A DNA stretch of 9,892 bases from an uncultured Oscillospiraceae bacterium. GTDB taxonomy: Bacteria > Bacillota > Clostridia > Oscillospirales > Oscillospiraceae. The notes below the pieces were generated by a model that saw only the letters and a list, made by a program, of their open reading frames with translations, was not told the DNA's origin and made no database searches. This document shows positions 1 through 6,292 of the stretch, one piece after another; within the stretch, counting starts at the first letter, position 1; each line of letters opens with the position of its first letter. The stretch lies in contig CABSMJ010000036.1 of the NCBI GenBank assembly GCA_902478785.1, positions 1 through 9,892 on the forward strand, written 5' to 3'. The position numbers and the translations under genes are program-made.

Positions 1-60
1 GGGAGGGCGCTGCGTTTGCAGCCATATAAAACTACATCCCGCAGCGCTGGTTCTCCTCCC
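1..60. repeat. Two-tier inverted repeat at the left edge
   Basis: GCGCTGCG (7-14) is the exact reverse complement of CGCAGCGC (40-47). Outside it, GGGAGG (1-6) matches CCTCCC (55-60). Together they could fold as one hairpin with an internal bulge and an A/T-rich loop. There is no T tract, so it is not a convincing terminator. It may be the end of a longer structured RNA or repeat cut by the window edge. Its function is unknown. Confidence 0.3.
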
Positions 61-148
61 ATTTACTAGTCTGGTTTTCCGTGATTTCTCCTCAAAACCG
101 AATATCTCAAAAATCTGTTTTTCATAACTTTTTTGATTGAAAAATGGC

Positions 149-176
149 TGATTTGGGCTCGTAGCTCAGCTGGGAG
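149..176 (+). pseudogene. Broken tRNA, 5' half only
   Basis: Bases 149-176 repeat the start of the intact tRNA-Ala and its upstream flank (251-278): TGATTTGGGC, then three differing bases, then TAGCTCAGCTGGGAG. This covers a 5' acceptor strand (GGGCTCG) and the first part of the D arm. After 176 the cloverleaf is lost: the D stem does not close, and no CGAGCCC acceptor partner follows. It is therefore a truncated tRNA copy, probably left by duplication, deletion or an earlier integration at this locus. Confidence 0.6.
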
Positions 177-204
177 CGCAAAGGGTTCGGTTTTCTGCCA
201 CATC

Positions 205-210
205 TATAAT
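205..210 (+). promoter_or_regulatory. Possible -10 box of the tRNA-Ala promoter
   Basis: A perfect TATAAT lies about 46 bases upstream of the tRNA. No good -35 box is visible at 16-18 bases spacing (the sequence there is about AGGGTT), so this is a weak call. Transcription from here would give a short 5' leader removed by RNase P. Confidence 0.3.
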
Positions 211-256
211 TTCATATTGCTTTATTCTTCTGTTCCGCTTTTGGAACTGTTGATTT

Positions 257-332
257 GGGCCTATAGCTCAGCTGGGAGAGCGTACGGTTCGCATCCGTAA
301 GGTCGTCGGTTCGATCCCGATTAGGTCCACCA
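257..332 (+). tRNA. tRNA-Ala (anticodon CGC)
   Basis: This is a complete 76-base cloverleaf with an encoded CCA. The acceptor strands GGGCCTA and TAGGTCC pair over seven bases and include the G3-U70 wobble that is the main alanine identity element. The D arm is GCTC...GAGC. The anticodon stem TACGG/CCGTA encloses the seven-base loop TTCGCAT, so the anticodon is CGC and reads GCG codons. The T loop is GTTCGATCC. It lies next to the distal end of a recombinase operon, and its 3' end is a likely integration target; this is an inference from layout, because the far attachment site is not in the window. Confidence 0.95.
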
Positions 333-337
333 AAATG

Positions 338-369
338 GAAATCGCCGTGGTAAAAACCACGGCGATTTC
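338..369 (+). terminator. Perfect hairpin just after the tRNA
   Basis: GAAATCGCCGTGG (338-350) and CCACGGCGATTTC (357-369) form a perfect 13-bp stem around the loop TAAAAA. It starts five bases after the tRNA CCA. On the plus strand it is followed by TCGTTTG, a weak T tract, so it could end tRNA transcription. It sits between convergent genes and may work in both directions. Confidence 0.6.
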
Positions 370-371
370 TC

Positions 372-414
372 GTTTGACCACAGAAATACCACAGACAGGT
401 TCTGGTTTGACCAC
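372..414 (+). repeat. Short direct repeats, possible recombinase arm sites
   Basis: GTTTGACCAC occurs at 372-381 and again at 405-414. ACCACAGA occurs at 377-384 and 388-395, 11 bases apart, which is one helical turn. Recombinases with an N-terminal AP2-like domain bind short direct repeats (arm sites) inside the element close to the attachment site, and these repeats are in that place. Function is inferred from position only. Confidence 0.35.
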
Positions 415-416
415 TT

Positions 417-447
417 AAGGGCACTCCTTTTCGGAAGGAGTACCCTT
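417..447. terminator. Hairpin between tRNA and recombinase operon
   Basis: AAGGGCACTCCTT (417-429) pairs with AAGGAGTACCCTT (435-447) at 12 of 13 positions. The single mismatch is C-A in plus-strand RNA but a G-U wobble in minus-strand RNA, so the minus-strand hairpin is unbroken. It lies 45 bases beyond the recombinase stop codon. On the plus side a T-rich stretch (TTTCTTGTTT) follows. A two-way terminator between the tRNA and the operon is likely. Confidence 0.5.
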
Positions 448-491
448 TCTTGTTTACTGTCCCGCAAAATCTGAGGTGGCATTTTTGTGTT

Positions 492-2093
492 TTACGTTTG
501 CAGTACCAGACTTTCCTCGCCCCTGAGTTCGGCCCAAACCTCATCATAGTATTTCTGCACTGTTGTACGGTCCATGTTCAGCTCTCTTGCGATTTTGGCT
601 TTATTGGTCACTTCAAGGTACGCCCGCAGATAGGCAGCGATGGCTTTCTTCTTGGGGCTGACCCCGTCGGAATACTCCGTGCTGGCCCCAGAGCGCAGGG
701 CGGCGATCTCCGTCTTCATCTGGAGGATCAGTTCCTTCAGTTTCTCCTCGCACTCCTTCTCTGTGTGTCCGTAGACATTCCGGGAGTGCTTTTTGCCGTC
801 CGGCCAGATGGGGGAGTATCTTCCCTCCCAGAGGTTTTCTTTGATCTGCTTGAGGTAGCCGGTTCCTGGCCTGCGGCGGGCGGGCTGGACGGGGGTGAAC
901 TCCGGCTCCGGGCAGGCGGCCTTTTCTTCCTTTCCGGCCGCTGCCGCCTCTACGCCTGCGATCCCCTGGTCGATGCTTATCGCCGCCTTCCGGCGCATCT
1001 CGTCGGTGATGTGGGTATAGGTATTCAGGTTGGTGGCGGAGGAGACATGGCCGATGATGGCGGAGAGCGTCTTTACATCCATTTCGTTTTCCAAGGACAT
1101 GGTGGCAAAGGTATGGCGCAGATCGTGAAATCTGACGGACTTGCACCCGGCCCGCTTCAGAATGACCTGAAGGCGCTTGCGCACATAGCCGGGATCGATG
1201 GGCTGGTCCGGCTTGATTCTCGACGGGAACATCAGGTCAGAGAAGATGCCCTTTTTGTACTCCGCCAGCACCTCCAGCATGGCGGGCGGCAGGATGATGG
1301 CGCGGTTGGCCGCCTTGGTCTTGGGTTCGCTGACGATCAGCTTTCCGCCCACCGGACAGAACTGCTTGTCGATGCGAAGCTTTCCCGTGGCGAAGTCCAG
1401 ATCATCCCACCGGAGGGCCAGTAGCTCGCCCCGGCGCATCCCGGTGGTCAGGTCCAGCAGGAACAGCTTGTACATTCCCTCCGCCTTGGCCTGGATGAGG
1501 AACCGGCGCATCTCCTCCTGGGTCAGCACTTGCATCTCCCTCCCCTTGATGGGCGGGAGCCTGCACCCGGCCGCAGGATTGCCGTGGATCAGTTTCGCCT
1601 CCACCGCCCTGTCCAGGGCCATCTGGCAGACAGCGTGGCAGCTTCGCACCGAGCGGTCTGCCATGCCCTTTCCACGCTTTTCCGCATTGTTCTTTCTGCC
1701 GCGCTCCTTCATGGTCCGAAAGAACTGCTGGAGGTCAGCCTGGGTCAGCCGGTTGAGCTGGATGCTGCCCAGGCCGGAGATCAGGTGGTTATAGATCCAG
1801 CCCTCATAGCCCAGCTGGGTGGTGGGCCGGAGCCGTGGCTTGGAAAAATTCTGGTACCAGTAGTCCAACCATGCCCCAAAGGGCATATCAGGCCGTACCT
1901 GAGTGGGGCGGTGGTTGCCGCACTGCTCCTTCAGCTGTTCCAGCTTCTCCACGCATTCCTTCTTCGTCTTGGCCAGCACATTTTTTGTTTTGGGATTGCC
2001 GGCCTCGTCGTAGCCCACTACCACCCGGTCCTCCCAGCGGCCGTCCTTCCGCAGACGGACGGTACCCTCGCCCTGTTTTCTCTTTCCTGCCAT
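492..2093 (-). CDS. Tyrosine recombinase (integrase) with C-terminal extension
   Basis: A 533-residue site-specific recombinase of the Tn916/phage integrase class, expected to integrate and excise the element. Residues 8-58 are an AP2-like arm-binding domain, about 70-175 the SAM-like core-binding domain, and about 190-370 the catalytic domain. The catalytic set is complete: R220 (TTGMRRGE), K258 or K260, H323 and R326 (FHDLRHT), H349 (IIGH) and nucleophile Y359 (NTYTH). A tail of about 150 residues is unusual: residues 410-458 resemble a second arm-binding domain, and 480-520 look like a helix-turn-helix. The ATG has a GAGGTGAG-type binding site and starts four bases after the stop of the upstream recombinase, so the two are co-transcribed. 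It is the last gene before the tRNA. Confidence 0.93.
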   Translation of the reverse strand: MAGKRKQGEGTVRLRKDGRWEDRVVVGYDEAGNPKTKNVLAKTKKECVEKLEQLKEQCGNHRPTQVRPDMPFGAWLDYWYQNFSKPRLRPTTQLGYEGWIYNHLISGLGSIQLNRLTQADLQQFFRTMKERGRKNNAEKRGKGMADRSVRSCHAVCQMALDRAVEAKLIHGNPAAGCRLPPIKGREMQVLTQEEMRRFLIQAKAEGMYKLFLLDLTTGMRRGELLALRWDDLDFATGKLRIDKQFCPVGGKLIVSEPKTKAANRAIILPPAMLEVLAEYKKGIFSDLMFPSRIKPDQPIDPGYVRKRLQVILKRAGCKSVRFHDLRHTFATMSLENEMDVKTLSAIIGHVSSATNLNTYTHITDEMRRKAAISIDQGIAGVEAAAAGKEEKAACPEPEFTPVQPARRRPGTGYLKQIKENLWEGRYSPIWPDGKKHSRNVYGHTEKECEEKLKELILQMKTEIAALRSGASTEYSDGVSPKKKAIAAYLRAYLEVTNKAKIARELNMDRTTVQKYYDEVWAELRGEESLVLQT

Positions 2094-2097
2094 GCTC

Positions 2098-2997
2098 TCA
2101 CCTCACCATGATACTTTCCATGAATCCACCCACGATCTCGCTGGCCCGTTTCTGCATATCCCCCGTCACATGAGTGTAGGTATCCAGGGTAAAGGATGCC
2201 TGGGTGTGGCCCAGAATACCCGAGAGGGTCTTGACGTCCACCCCAGAGGCTAGGGCGTGAGTGGCAAAGGTATGCCGTAAATCATGAAATCTGATACTGG
2301 GCAATCCCGCCTTTTTCAACAGCTCCTTCATGCGGACGTAGGCAGCATTGGGACGGGTGGGCCGCTCCGGGTGGAGAGGATCAGGGAAGATCCACTCTGT
2401 ATAGGAGCGTTTCCTGCGCTCCGATAGAAGCTGGGCCGTGCTGGGCGGCAGGGTGATGATCCGCTTCCCGGCCCCGGTCTTTGTCTCTCCGGCGGTCAGC
2501 CCGCCGCCCCGTTCCGCATGGATGGTCCGTCGGACGGTGAGAGTGCCGTGGGCCTCGTCGAAGTCCTGCCACATGAGGCCGCAGATCTCTCCCCGGCGCA
2601 GGCCGGTAGTCAGCTCCGCGTAGAAGAAGCCGTGCCAGACCTTGCCCTCCTGGATCACCTCCATGAACCGCTCCAGCTGAGCGTCGTTCAGGACTTGCTT
2701 GGGCGCGGCCTTTTTTCCCGACAGGACGATGCCGTCGGTGGGGTTCCTGGCAATCAGGTTTTCCTGCACCGCCGCGTCTAGGGCCTCGTGGAGGACACCG
2801 TGGATACGGCTGACGGTGGAGCCAGCCAGCTTGTACCCGTATTGTGGGTGCTCCTCCTGGCGGCCGTGCTCCTGGAGCTCCCGGTACATCTGGCGGATAT
2901 CCTCAACGGTAATTTTTCCCACCGGCTTGTTCCCCAGGCGGGGCTTGATATTTCGCTCGACATATCCCCGGTATCCTTCCAGTGTGGAGGGCCGCAC
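2098..2997 (-). CDS. Recombinase fragment: core-binding and catalytic domains
   Basis: The 299 codons after the amber codon, counted from the first possible start, a GTG at 2997. All catalytic residues are present: R134 (TTGLRRGE), K173 (ETKTG), H238 and R241 (FHDLRHT), H264 (ILGH) and Y274 (DTYTH). A GGAGGAG sequence lies 15 bases upstream of the GTG, too far for a normal binding site, so separate translation is doubtful. The reading frame ends ATG GTG AGG TGA, four bases before the next recombinase. It is best seen as the larger part of a broken gene. Confidence 0.6.
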   Translation of the reverse strand: MRPSTLEGYRGYVERNIKPRLGNKPVGKITVEDIRQMYRELQEHGRQEEHPQYGYKLAGSTVSRIHGVLHEALDAAVQENLIARNPTDGIVLSGKKAAPKQVLNDAQLERFMEVIQEGKVWHGFFYAELTTGLRRGEICGLMWQDFDEAHGTLTVRRTIHAERGGGLTAGETKTGAGKRIITLPPSTAQLLSERRKRSYTEWIFPDPLHPERPTRPNAAYVRMKELLKKAGLPSIRFHDLRHTFATHALASGVDVKTLSGILGHTQASFTLDTYTHVTGDMQKRASEIVGGFMESIMVR

Positions 2998-3033
2998 CGA
3001 GGGGGCGGCGTACTCCTCCAGCCAGCGATCCGG

Positions 3034-3255
3034 CTACTCGCCAAGGGGCATTTTGCTCTCCTCCCGCAGATCCACATCCCGGTACTCCTCGATGTTTCGA
3101 TGGAGCTTTGCCAGCAGTTCCTTCTGACTTCCAGCAGACAAGTAGCGGAAGATGGAGTCGCCGTTGCTCTTGTGGCCAACCACGATTCGGCCCTCCCAAC
3201 GGCCATCTTCTCTTTTTCTGACCATACCGTCGCCGGATGGCCTGCGTTTTGCCAT
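3034..3255 (-). CDS. Recombinase fragment: N-terminal arm-binding domain
   Basis: A 73-residue product ending at the amber codon. Residues 8-58 form the AP2-like DNA-binding domain (GDGMVRKREDGRWEGR and a following helix). Alone it could bind arm sites but could not cut DNA. If made, it might act as a competitor of the intact recombinase for arm sites; this is speculation. Its ATG follows the stop of the DUF6809-type gene by three bases, so translation is probably coupled. Confidence 0.6.
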   Translation of the reverse strand: MAKRRPSGDGMVRKREDGRWEGRIVVGHKSNGDSIFRYLSAGSQKELLAKLHRNIEEYRDVDLREESKMPLGE

Positions 3256-3258
3256 AGG

Positions 3259-3561
3259 CTATTCCTCCTTATTCTGGTCGATCAGGCTACCGTCGTCCTC
3301 GTCCAGAGCCTCCAGAATCATGCGTACTCCCAAACGGAATCCCAGGATGAAATTTTCCAGGGCCATGGTGCTGCCGATCTCGTTCTCCGCGTTGATGAGC
3401 CGGAGCAGCAATGCTTTTTCCTTGTCCTCCAACAAGGCGGTGAGCTTTTCCTCGCACTCCGCCGACTGTTCCATGGCCTTTTTCAGTGCAGTCCCCGATT
3501 TGACGATCTGATCGTTGGGCGTGATGTTTCCGAAGTACAGGTCTTCCAATGTGTCTCGCAT
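3259..3561 (-). CDS. DUF6809-type small protein
   Basis: A 100-residue protein whose N-terminus (MRDTLEDLYFGNI) and C-terminal GFRLG motif match, from memory, a family of small proteins (DUF6809) found in clostridial mobile elements. It is mostly helical, with a charged coiled-coil-like middle (residues 30-65), and has no membrane segment. Function is not known. The ATG at 3561 was chosen because AAGGAGG lies eight bases upstream; a start 12 codons earlier has no such support. It is the first gene of the recombinase operon. Its stop TAG is followed in the same frame by CCT and the ATG of the next gene. Confidence 0.75.
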   Translation of the reverse strand: MRDTLEDLYFGNITPNDQIVKSGTALKKAMEQSAECEEKLTALLEDKEKALLLRLINAENEIGSTMALENFILGFRLGVRMILEALDEDDGSLIDQNKEE

Positions 3562-3739
3562 GTGTGCCGCCTCCTTATCAGCAACACACAATACCACAGA
3601 AACAGAAAATAGCCAGGGGCACGGCGTACTATTATCAAATTGTTATCATTGGGGGGGCAGTTCACAGTTGTCAGCTCCCACTGGGTATCAGATCCTGAGG
3701 CCTTTTTGTTGTTTACAGTGCTGTAATTTTTGAGGGGAG
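3562..3739. other. Non-coding gap between relaxase and recombinase operon
   Basis: The 178-base gap holds a palindrome TTACAG-TG-CTGTAA (3713-3726) just after the relaxase stop, a run of seven G (3651-3657), and A/T-rich sequence at 3628-3650. A promoter for the DUF6809-recombinase operon is expected here on the minus strand, but no -35/-10 pair with good spacing was found. The palindrome could be an operator or a weak hairpin. Confidence 0.4.
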
Positions 3740-3973
3740 TCACATCCCACCCATGACCATTCCGCCCTGGTTCTGCTCCTCCTCGTGGTCATCAGGCTTG
3801 TGGCCCAGAGCGATTTTCTTCTCCTGGATTTTTCTCCGGAGTTTTCTGTCGACATGAAGGCCGGCGCCAGATCGGGGCAGAGAGTAGTCCTCAAAGAGCC
3901 AGCTCATGTGGTAGAGCAGGCGGGTGGCCGCCAACATAATGGAGGGCGGACGGAGGGCGTTTTGTCGCTCCAA
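3740..3973 (-). CDS. Relaxase C-terminal tail fragment
   Basis: These 77 codons hold the expected end of the relaxase after the G-run frameshift: a helical, basic stretch (LRRKIQEKKIALGHK) followed by an acidic and glutamine-rich tail (HEEEQNQ) ending in methionines and glycines. Removing one G at 3995-3999 joins it directly to the last Sel1 repeat. It has no start signal of its own (TTG, no binding site), so it is not expected to be translated alone. Confidence 0.65.
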   Translation of the reverse strand: MERQNALRPPSIMLAATRLLYHMSWLFEDYSLPRSGAGLHVDRKLRRKIQEKKIALGHKPDDHEEEQNQGGMVMGGM

Positions 3974-4955
3974 AAAGAGCTGGGCGTACTGGTTCCCCCT
4001 GGGCGGCAGAGCGGCTGAACCAGGCCATTGCCCGGGTCTGGTCGTGAGTCACGCCCTGCCCTGTTAGGTACAACTTGCCCAGCATATACTGGGCATACTG
4101 GTTGCCCGCTTCCGCCGACTGGCTGAACCACTCCACAGCTTTGATGGTATCTTTGGCCACCACCTCGCCGGTCAGATACTCCTTACCCAGCCGGTAGGCG
4201 GCGAAGTGGCTTCCACTCTCCGCAGCCTGTTTCAGCCAGCGGATGCCCTCGTCCGGGTCCCGCACTTCCATATCGGCAGAGAGAAACAGTTTGCCCAGAG
4301 CATACTGTGCCTCTGGCAGACCATGCTCTGCCGCCTGGGTGAACCAGTCTTTCGCCTTTTGACTGTCTGGGATCAGCAGGGGCCCGTCCCGATAGAGCTG
4401 ACCCATCAAGTACTGAGCATGGGTGTCGCCTCGCTCCGCCAGCCACTCCAATTCCTCCACCGCGCCATCCCGGTCTGCCAGAGAAAGGTACTCGTCCCGG
4501 ATGATCTGCCGCAGTTCCCAGCAGGCATCAGACTCACCACGCACCCACTCCGCCTCGTCGTGGCCGGCCAGGTTCGCATCCTCGAAAGCGATTTCCCCCA
4601 GACGGATACGCTCCGCCTCCTGGATGACGGCGTTCTTGATCTGCCGGAACTCTTTCTCCTGGGACAGTGTTTTCTTCTCTCTGGGCTTGTCGTGGTAGTA
4701 GCTGTCCACCTCACTTTGGAGAGCGCACCATTGTTCGTAGCACTCACGGACCTCTGGCAGCTCCTCCAGCTTGTCCACTACCTCGTCCACGGTTTTCTTG
4801 ACGGACTTGGGCAGGTAGCCGTAGGACTTCTTACCCTTGACCGTTTTCAATTGTGCAGAGAGCGTCTGCATCAATTCCTCCACCTCCGGGTGGTTGCAGA
4901 TACTTCGTGCCATCTCCTGTGTGAGTTTTCGGATGGCCCTGTGTGTCTCCCGCAC
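3891..4955 (-). CDS. Relaxase middle/C-terminal fragment with Sel1 repeats
   Basis: An open frame of 354 codons downstream of the first relaxase lesions. The GTG given as start is only the first start codon in this frame, has no good binding site, and is probably not used. Residues 1-170 are charged and helical. Residues 179-321 contain four Sel1-type repeats of about 36 residues (for example AQYALGKLFLS, AAYRLGKEYLTG, AQYMLGKLYLTG), which usually form protein-binding solenoids. From residue 321 the sequence is out of frame because of the extra G at 3995-3999 and is not native. It could be taken for a free Sel1 protein, but its position and continuation mark it as relaxase. Confidence 0.7.
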   Translation of the reverse strand: MRETHRAIRKLTQEMARSICNHPEVEELMQTLSAQLKTVKGKKSYGYLPKSVKKTVDEVVDKLEELPEVRECYEQWCALQSEVDSYYHDKPREKKTLSQEKEFRQIKNAVIQEAERIRLGEIAFEDANLAGHDEAEWVRGESDACWELRQIIRDEYLSLADRDGAVEELEWLAERGDTHAQYLMGQLYRDGPLLIPDSQKAKDWFTQAAEHGLPEAQYALGKLFLSADMEVRDPDEGIRWLKQAAESGSHFAAYRLGKEYLTGEVVAKDTIKAVEWFSQSAEAGNQYAQYMLGKLYLTGQGVTHDQTRAMAWFSRSAAQGEPVRPALFGATKRPPSALHYVGGHPPALPHELAL

Positions 4956-5001
4956 TAACTCATCCCGTGACCGGGATCTGCTCGTAGGTGTGTAGCATCT
5001 C

Positions 5002-5697
5002 CTACTGGAAGATTTGATTGGTCAGCTTTGATTTGATATTTCGGATGCCTTCCCACGTCAGGTATGCCTCGCTTGGCACCGTTGACCATGCCATCATATG
5101 GACATGTGGGTGCTCACCCTCGTCATGGAAGGCGGCATACCAGCGGAAGTGATTCGGCGGGATGTTCATCGCGGCGGCGATGTCGTTGCAGTTTGCCCGG
5201 AGCAAATTCATCCACGCCCTGGCATTGTCGTAGCCAAGACGGGCGGCATCCTCCCGCTTCAGGGAGATGATGTGGGTCCACACGTTGCCGGTGTACTGAT
5301 CCAACTCCCGCATTGCTTTCTCCAGATCCACGCCGTCCTCGTCCCCAAAGAGGCCGTGATCTCCCAGTCGCTCCGCCCTGGGCCGGGTGGCGATGTACTC
5401 CATGTAGCCTTCTGACTGCTGCACCGCCGACCAGTTTTCCTCCAGCACCCTGGTGATGAAGGCCGAGGTATTGGCCTTGGTATGCTTGGCTCCGTAGTCA
5501 GAATACTCCTCCAACTTTTTGGATGAAGGGAAATCTTTCGTCAGTTTTCTGACCAGCTGCTCCTGCTTCCTGGTGGGTGGACGGTCATCCGGAAGGATCT
5601 CCACACGCTCCCGTGTCCCAATGTACCGCAGGTAGCCGCTGACAGAATTGCTTCCATCGCACTTGAGATAGGGACTTTTCAGAATCAGTCTTGCCAC
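5002..5697 (-). CDS. Relaxase N-terminal (nicking) domain fragment
   Basis: 231 residues covering the nicking domain of a MobP2/MobP3-like relaxase. The N-terminus (MARLILKSPYLK, then GYLRYIGTRERVE) holds the candidate nucleophile tyrosine, Y25 or Y22. Motif III with the metal-binding histidines is FHDEGEHPHVH (H191, H196, H198, H200). All active-site features are therefore upstream of the amber codon, and a truncated protein could still fold and nick DNA. It lacks the whole helical and Sel1 part. The family name is given from memory of clostridial relaxases and is less certain than the class. Confidence 0.8.
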   Translation of the reverse strand: MARLILKSPYLKCDGSNSVSGYLRYIGTRERVEILPDDRPPTRKQEQLVRKLTKDFPSSKKLEEYSDYGAKHTKANTSAFITRVLEENWSAVQQSEGYMEYIATRPRAERLGDHGLFGDEDGVDLEKAMRELDQYTGNVWTHIISLKREDAARLGYDNARAWMNLLRANCNDIAAAMNIPPNHFRWYAAFHDEGEHPHVHMMAWSTVPSEAYLTWEGIRNIKSKLTNQIFQ

Positions 5698-6103
5698 TCA
5701 TCGTCCTCCTCCCAGGCTCCACGCGCTCGCTGTTCCAGCGAGATGCGTCCATTGGTTTTCTTCACATTTTGCACACTCTCCGACCGCCGGCGGCGCAGAT
5801 CCTCGTCGCTGAACTGATAGGCGTCGGCCAAGATACCAGCCACCATATCCTGTTCCACCGTCTGCCGGAAAGCGATTGAGGACAGCCGTTCCTCCAGCTG
5901 TCCCAGCCGTCCGTCCAGGTAGGATTTGATGGAGGTGGGGAGGAACAGACCGGCGTCGTTGGCGCTGAGGTAGTCCAGATAGAAGTCCACAGCTTTCTCG
6001 ATAAAAGCAGTGAGACTTTGGCTGCCGTCCTCCTGATACCGACGCTCCAGGATCGCTTTCTTTTCCGGTGACAGGTAAAAGGGAAATTTCTTTTTCCGCC
6101 CAT
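5685..6103 (-). CDS. Relaxosome accessory protein (ribbon-helix-helix-like), start out of frame
   Basis: The protein-like frame starts as GRKKKFPFYLSPEKKAI and runs about 138 residues to EEDDEWQD. Residues about 10-45 (LSPEKK ... LTAFIEKAVDFYLDYLS) look like a ribbon-helix-helix DNA-binding fold, as in MobC-type proteins that help a relaxase at oriT; the family is conserved next to such relaxases. The best start, ATG 6103-6101 with AAGGAG six bases upstream, is out of frame with it by one base (ATG GGC GGA instead of ATG GGG CGG). A lost G in a G run would explain this. The only in-frame ATG upstream is at 6200 and has a poor binding site. It overlaps the relaxase start by 13 bases. Confidence 0.7.
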
Positions 6104-6233
6104 AAACGGCTCCTTTCCGGGGATTGACCCCTGTTTTTTTGTTGTGGCAGTAGGTGTTTCGGGATAGTGACCGCAGGAGAGATAGCACAGGCCGGATCAT
6201 GACCCCATTTTCGGTCACCTGAAAAACTCCCGT

Positions 6234-6256
6234 AACTGCCCGCACTGCGGGCAGTT
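6234..6256. repeat. Perfect inverted repeat, candidate oriT element
   Basis: AACTGCCCGCA (6234-6244) and TGCGGGCAGTT (6246-6256) form a perfect 11-bp inverted repeat with a one-base centre. It lies just upstream of the accessory and relaxase genes, where many mobilizable elements carry oriT. There is no T tract, so a terminator role is unlikely. Confidence 0.5.
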
Positions 6257-6292
6257 GTGACTGGCTGAAGGAGCCGTCGGCGACCCCGGCCT

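Larger units (their letters stand above)
2098..3255 (-). pseudogene. Tyrosine recombinase interrupted by an amber codon
   Basis: One reading frame of 385 codons encodes a complete Tn916-type recombinase except for an in-frame TAG at 3036-3034 (codon 74). The codon sits at the start of the core-binding domain, where the neighbouring recombinase has a tryptophan (AWLDYW), so TGG to TAG is the likely change. Both sides keep the expected sequence and frame, so one substitution explains the break. The layout matches the first 385 residues of the downstream recombinase. It is probably an inactivated gene; suppression or restart inside the gene is possible but not shown. The start at 3255 has AAGGAGG eight bases upstream. 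Confidence 0.85.
3740..5697 (-). pseudogene. MobP-type relaxase with Sel1 tail, multiply broken
   Basis: Three adjoining frames together make one relaxase of about 650 residues. Lesions in gene order: (1) TAG at 5004-5002 where CAG (Gln) is expected; (2) a frame change near 4976-4978, 24 bases later, after which the product resumes as SRSRDELVRET; (3) one extra G in a five-G run (plus-strand C run 3995-3999), after which the normal C-terminus resumes as LERQNALRPPS. The relaxase normally nicks oriT and leads the strand during mobilization. With three lesions the gene is probably inactive unless some are sequencing errors. The GTG start at 5697 has AGGAGG seven bases upstream and overlaps the accessory gene by 13 bases. 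Confidence 0.85.

Noticed and set aside
212..547. Minus-strand open frame of 111 codons across the tRNA
   Set aside because: Its middle is the antisense translation of the tRNA (the well-known false motif NRDRTDDLT), with no binding site and no family resemblance.
450..1424. Long plus-strand open frame (324 codons)
   Set aside because: It lies wholly opposite the intact recombinase, which has all catalytic residues; high GC makes long shadow frames common.
5762..6103. 113-codon frame beginning at the well-placed ATG 6103
   Set aside because: The start is good, but the product is arginine- and tryptophan-rich with no fold-like pattern, while the frame one base away shows a ribbon-helix-helix-like protein; I treat this as a frameshifted start.
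6118..6141. GGGG-ATTGA-CCCC followed by seven T on the plus strand
   Set aside because: The stem is only four base pairs and no plus-strand gene ends here; not a credible terminator.
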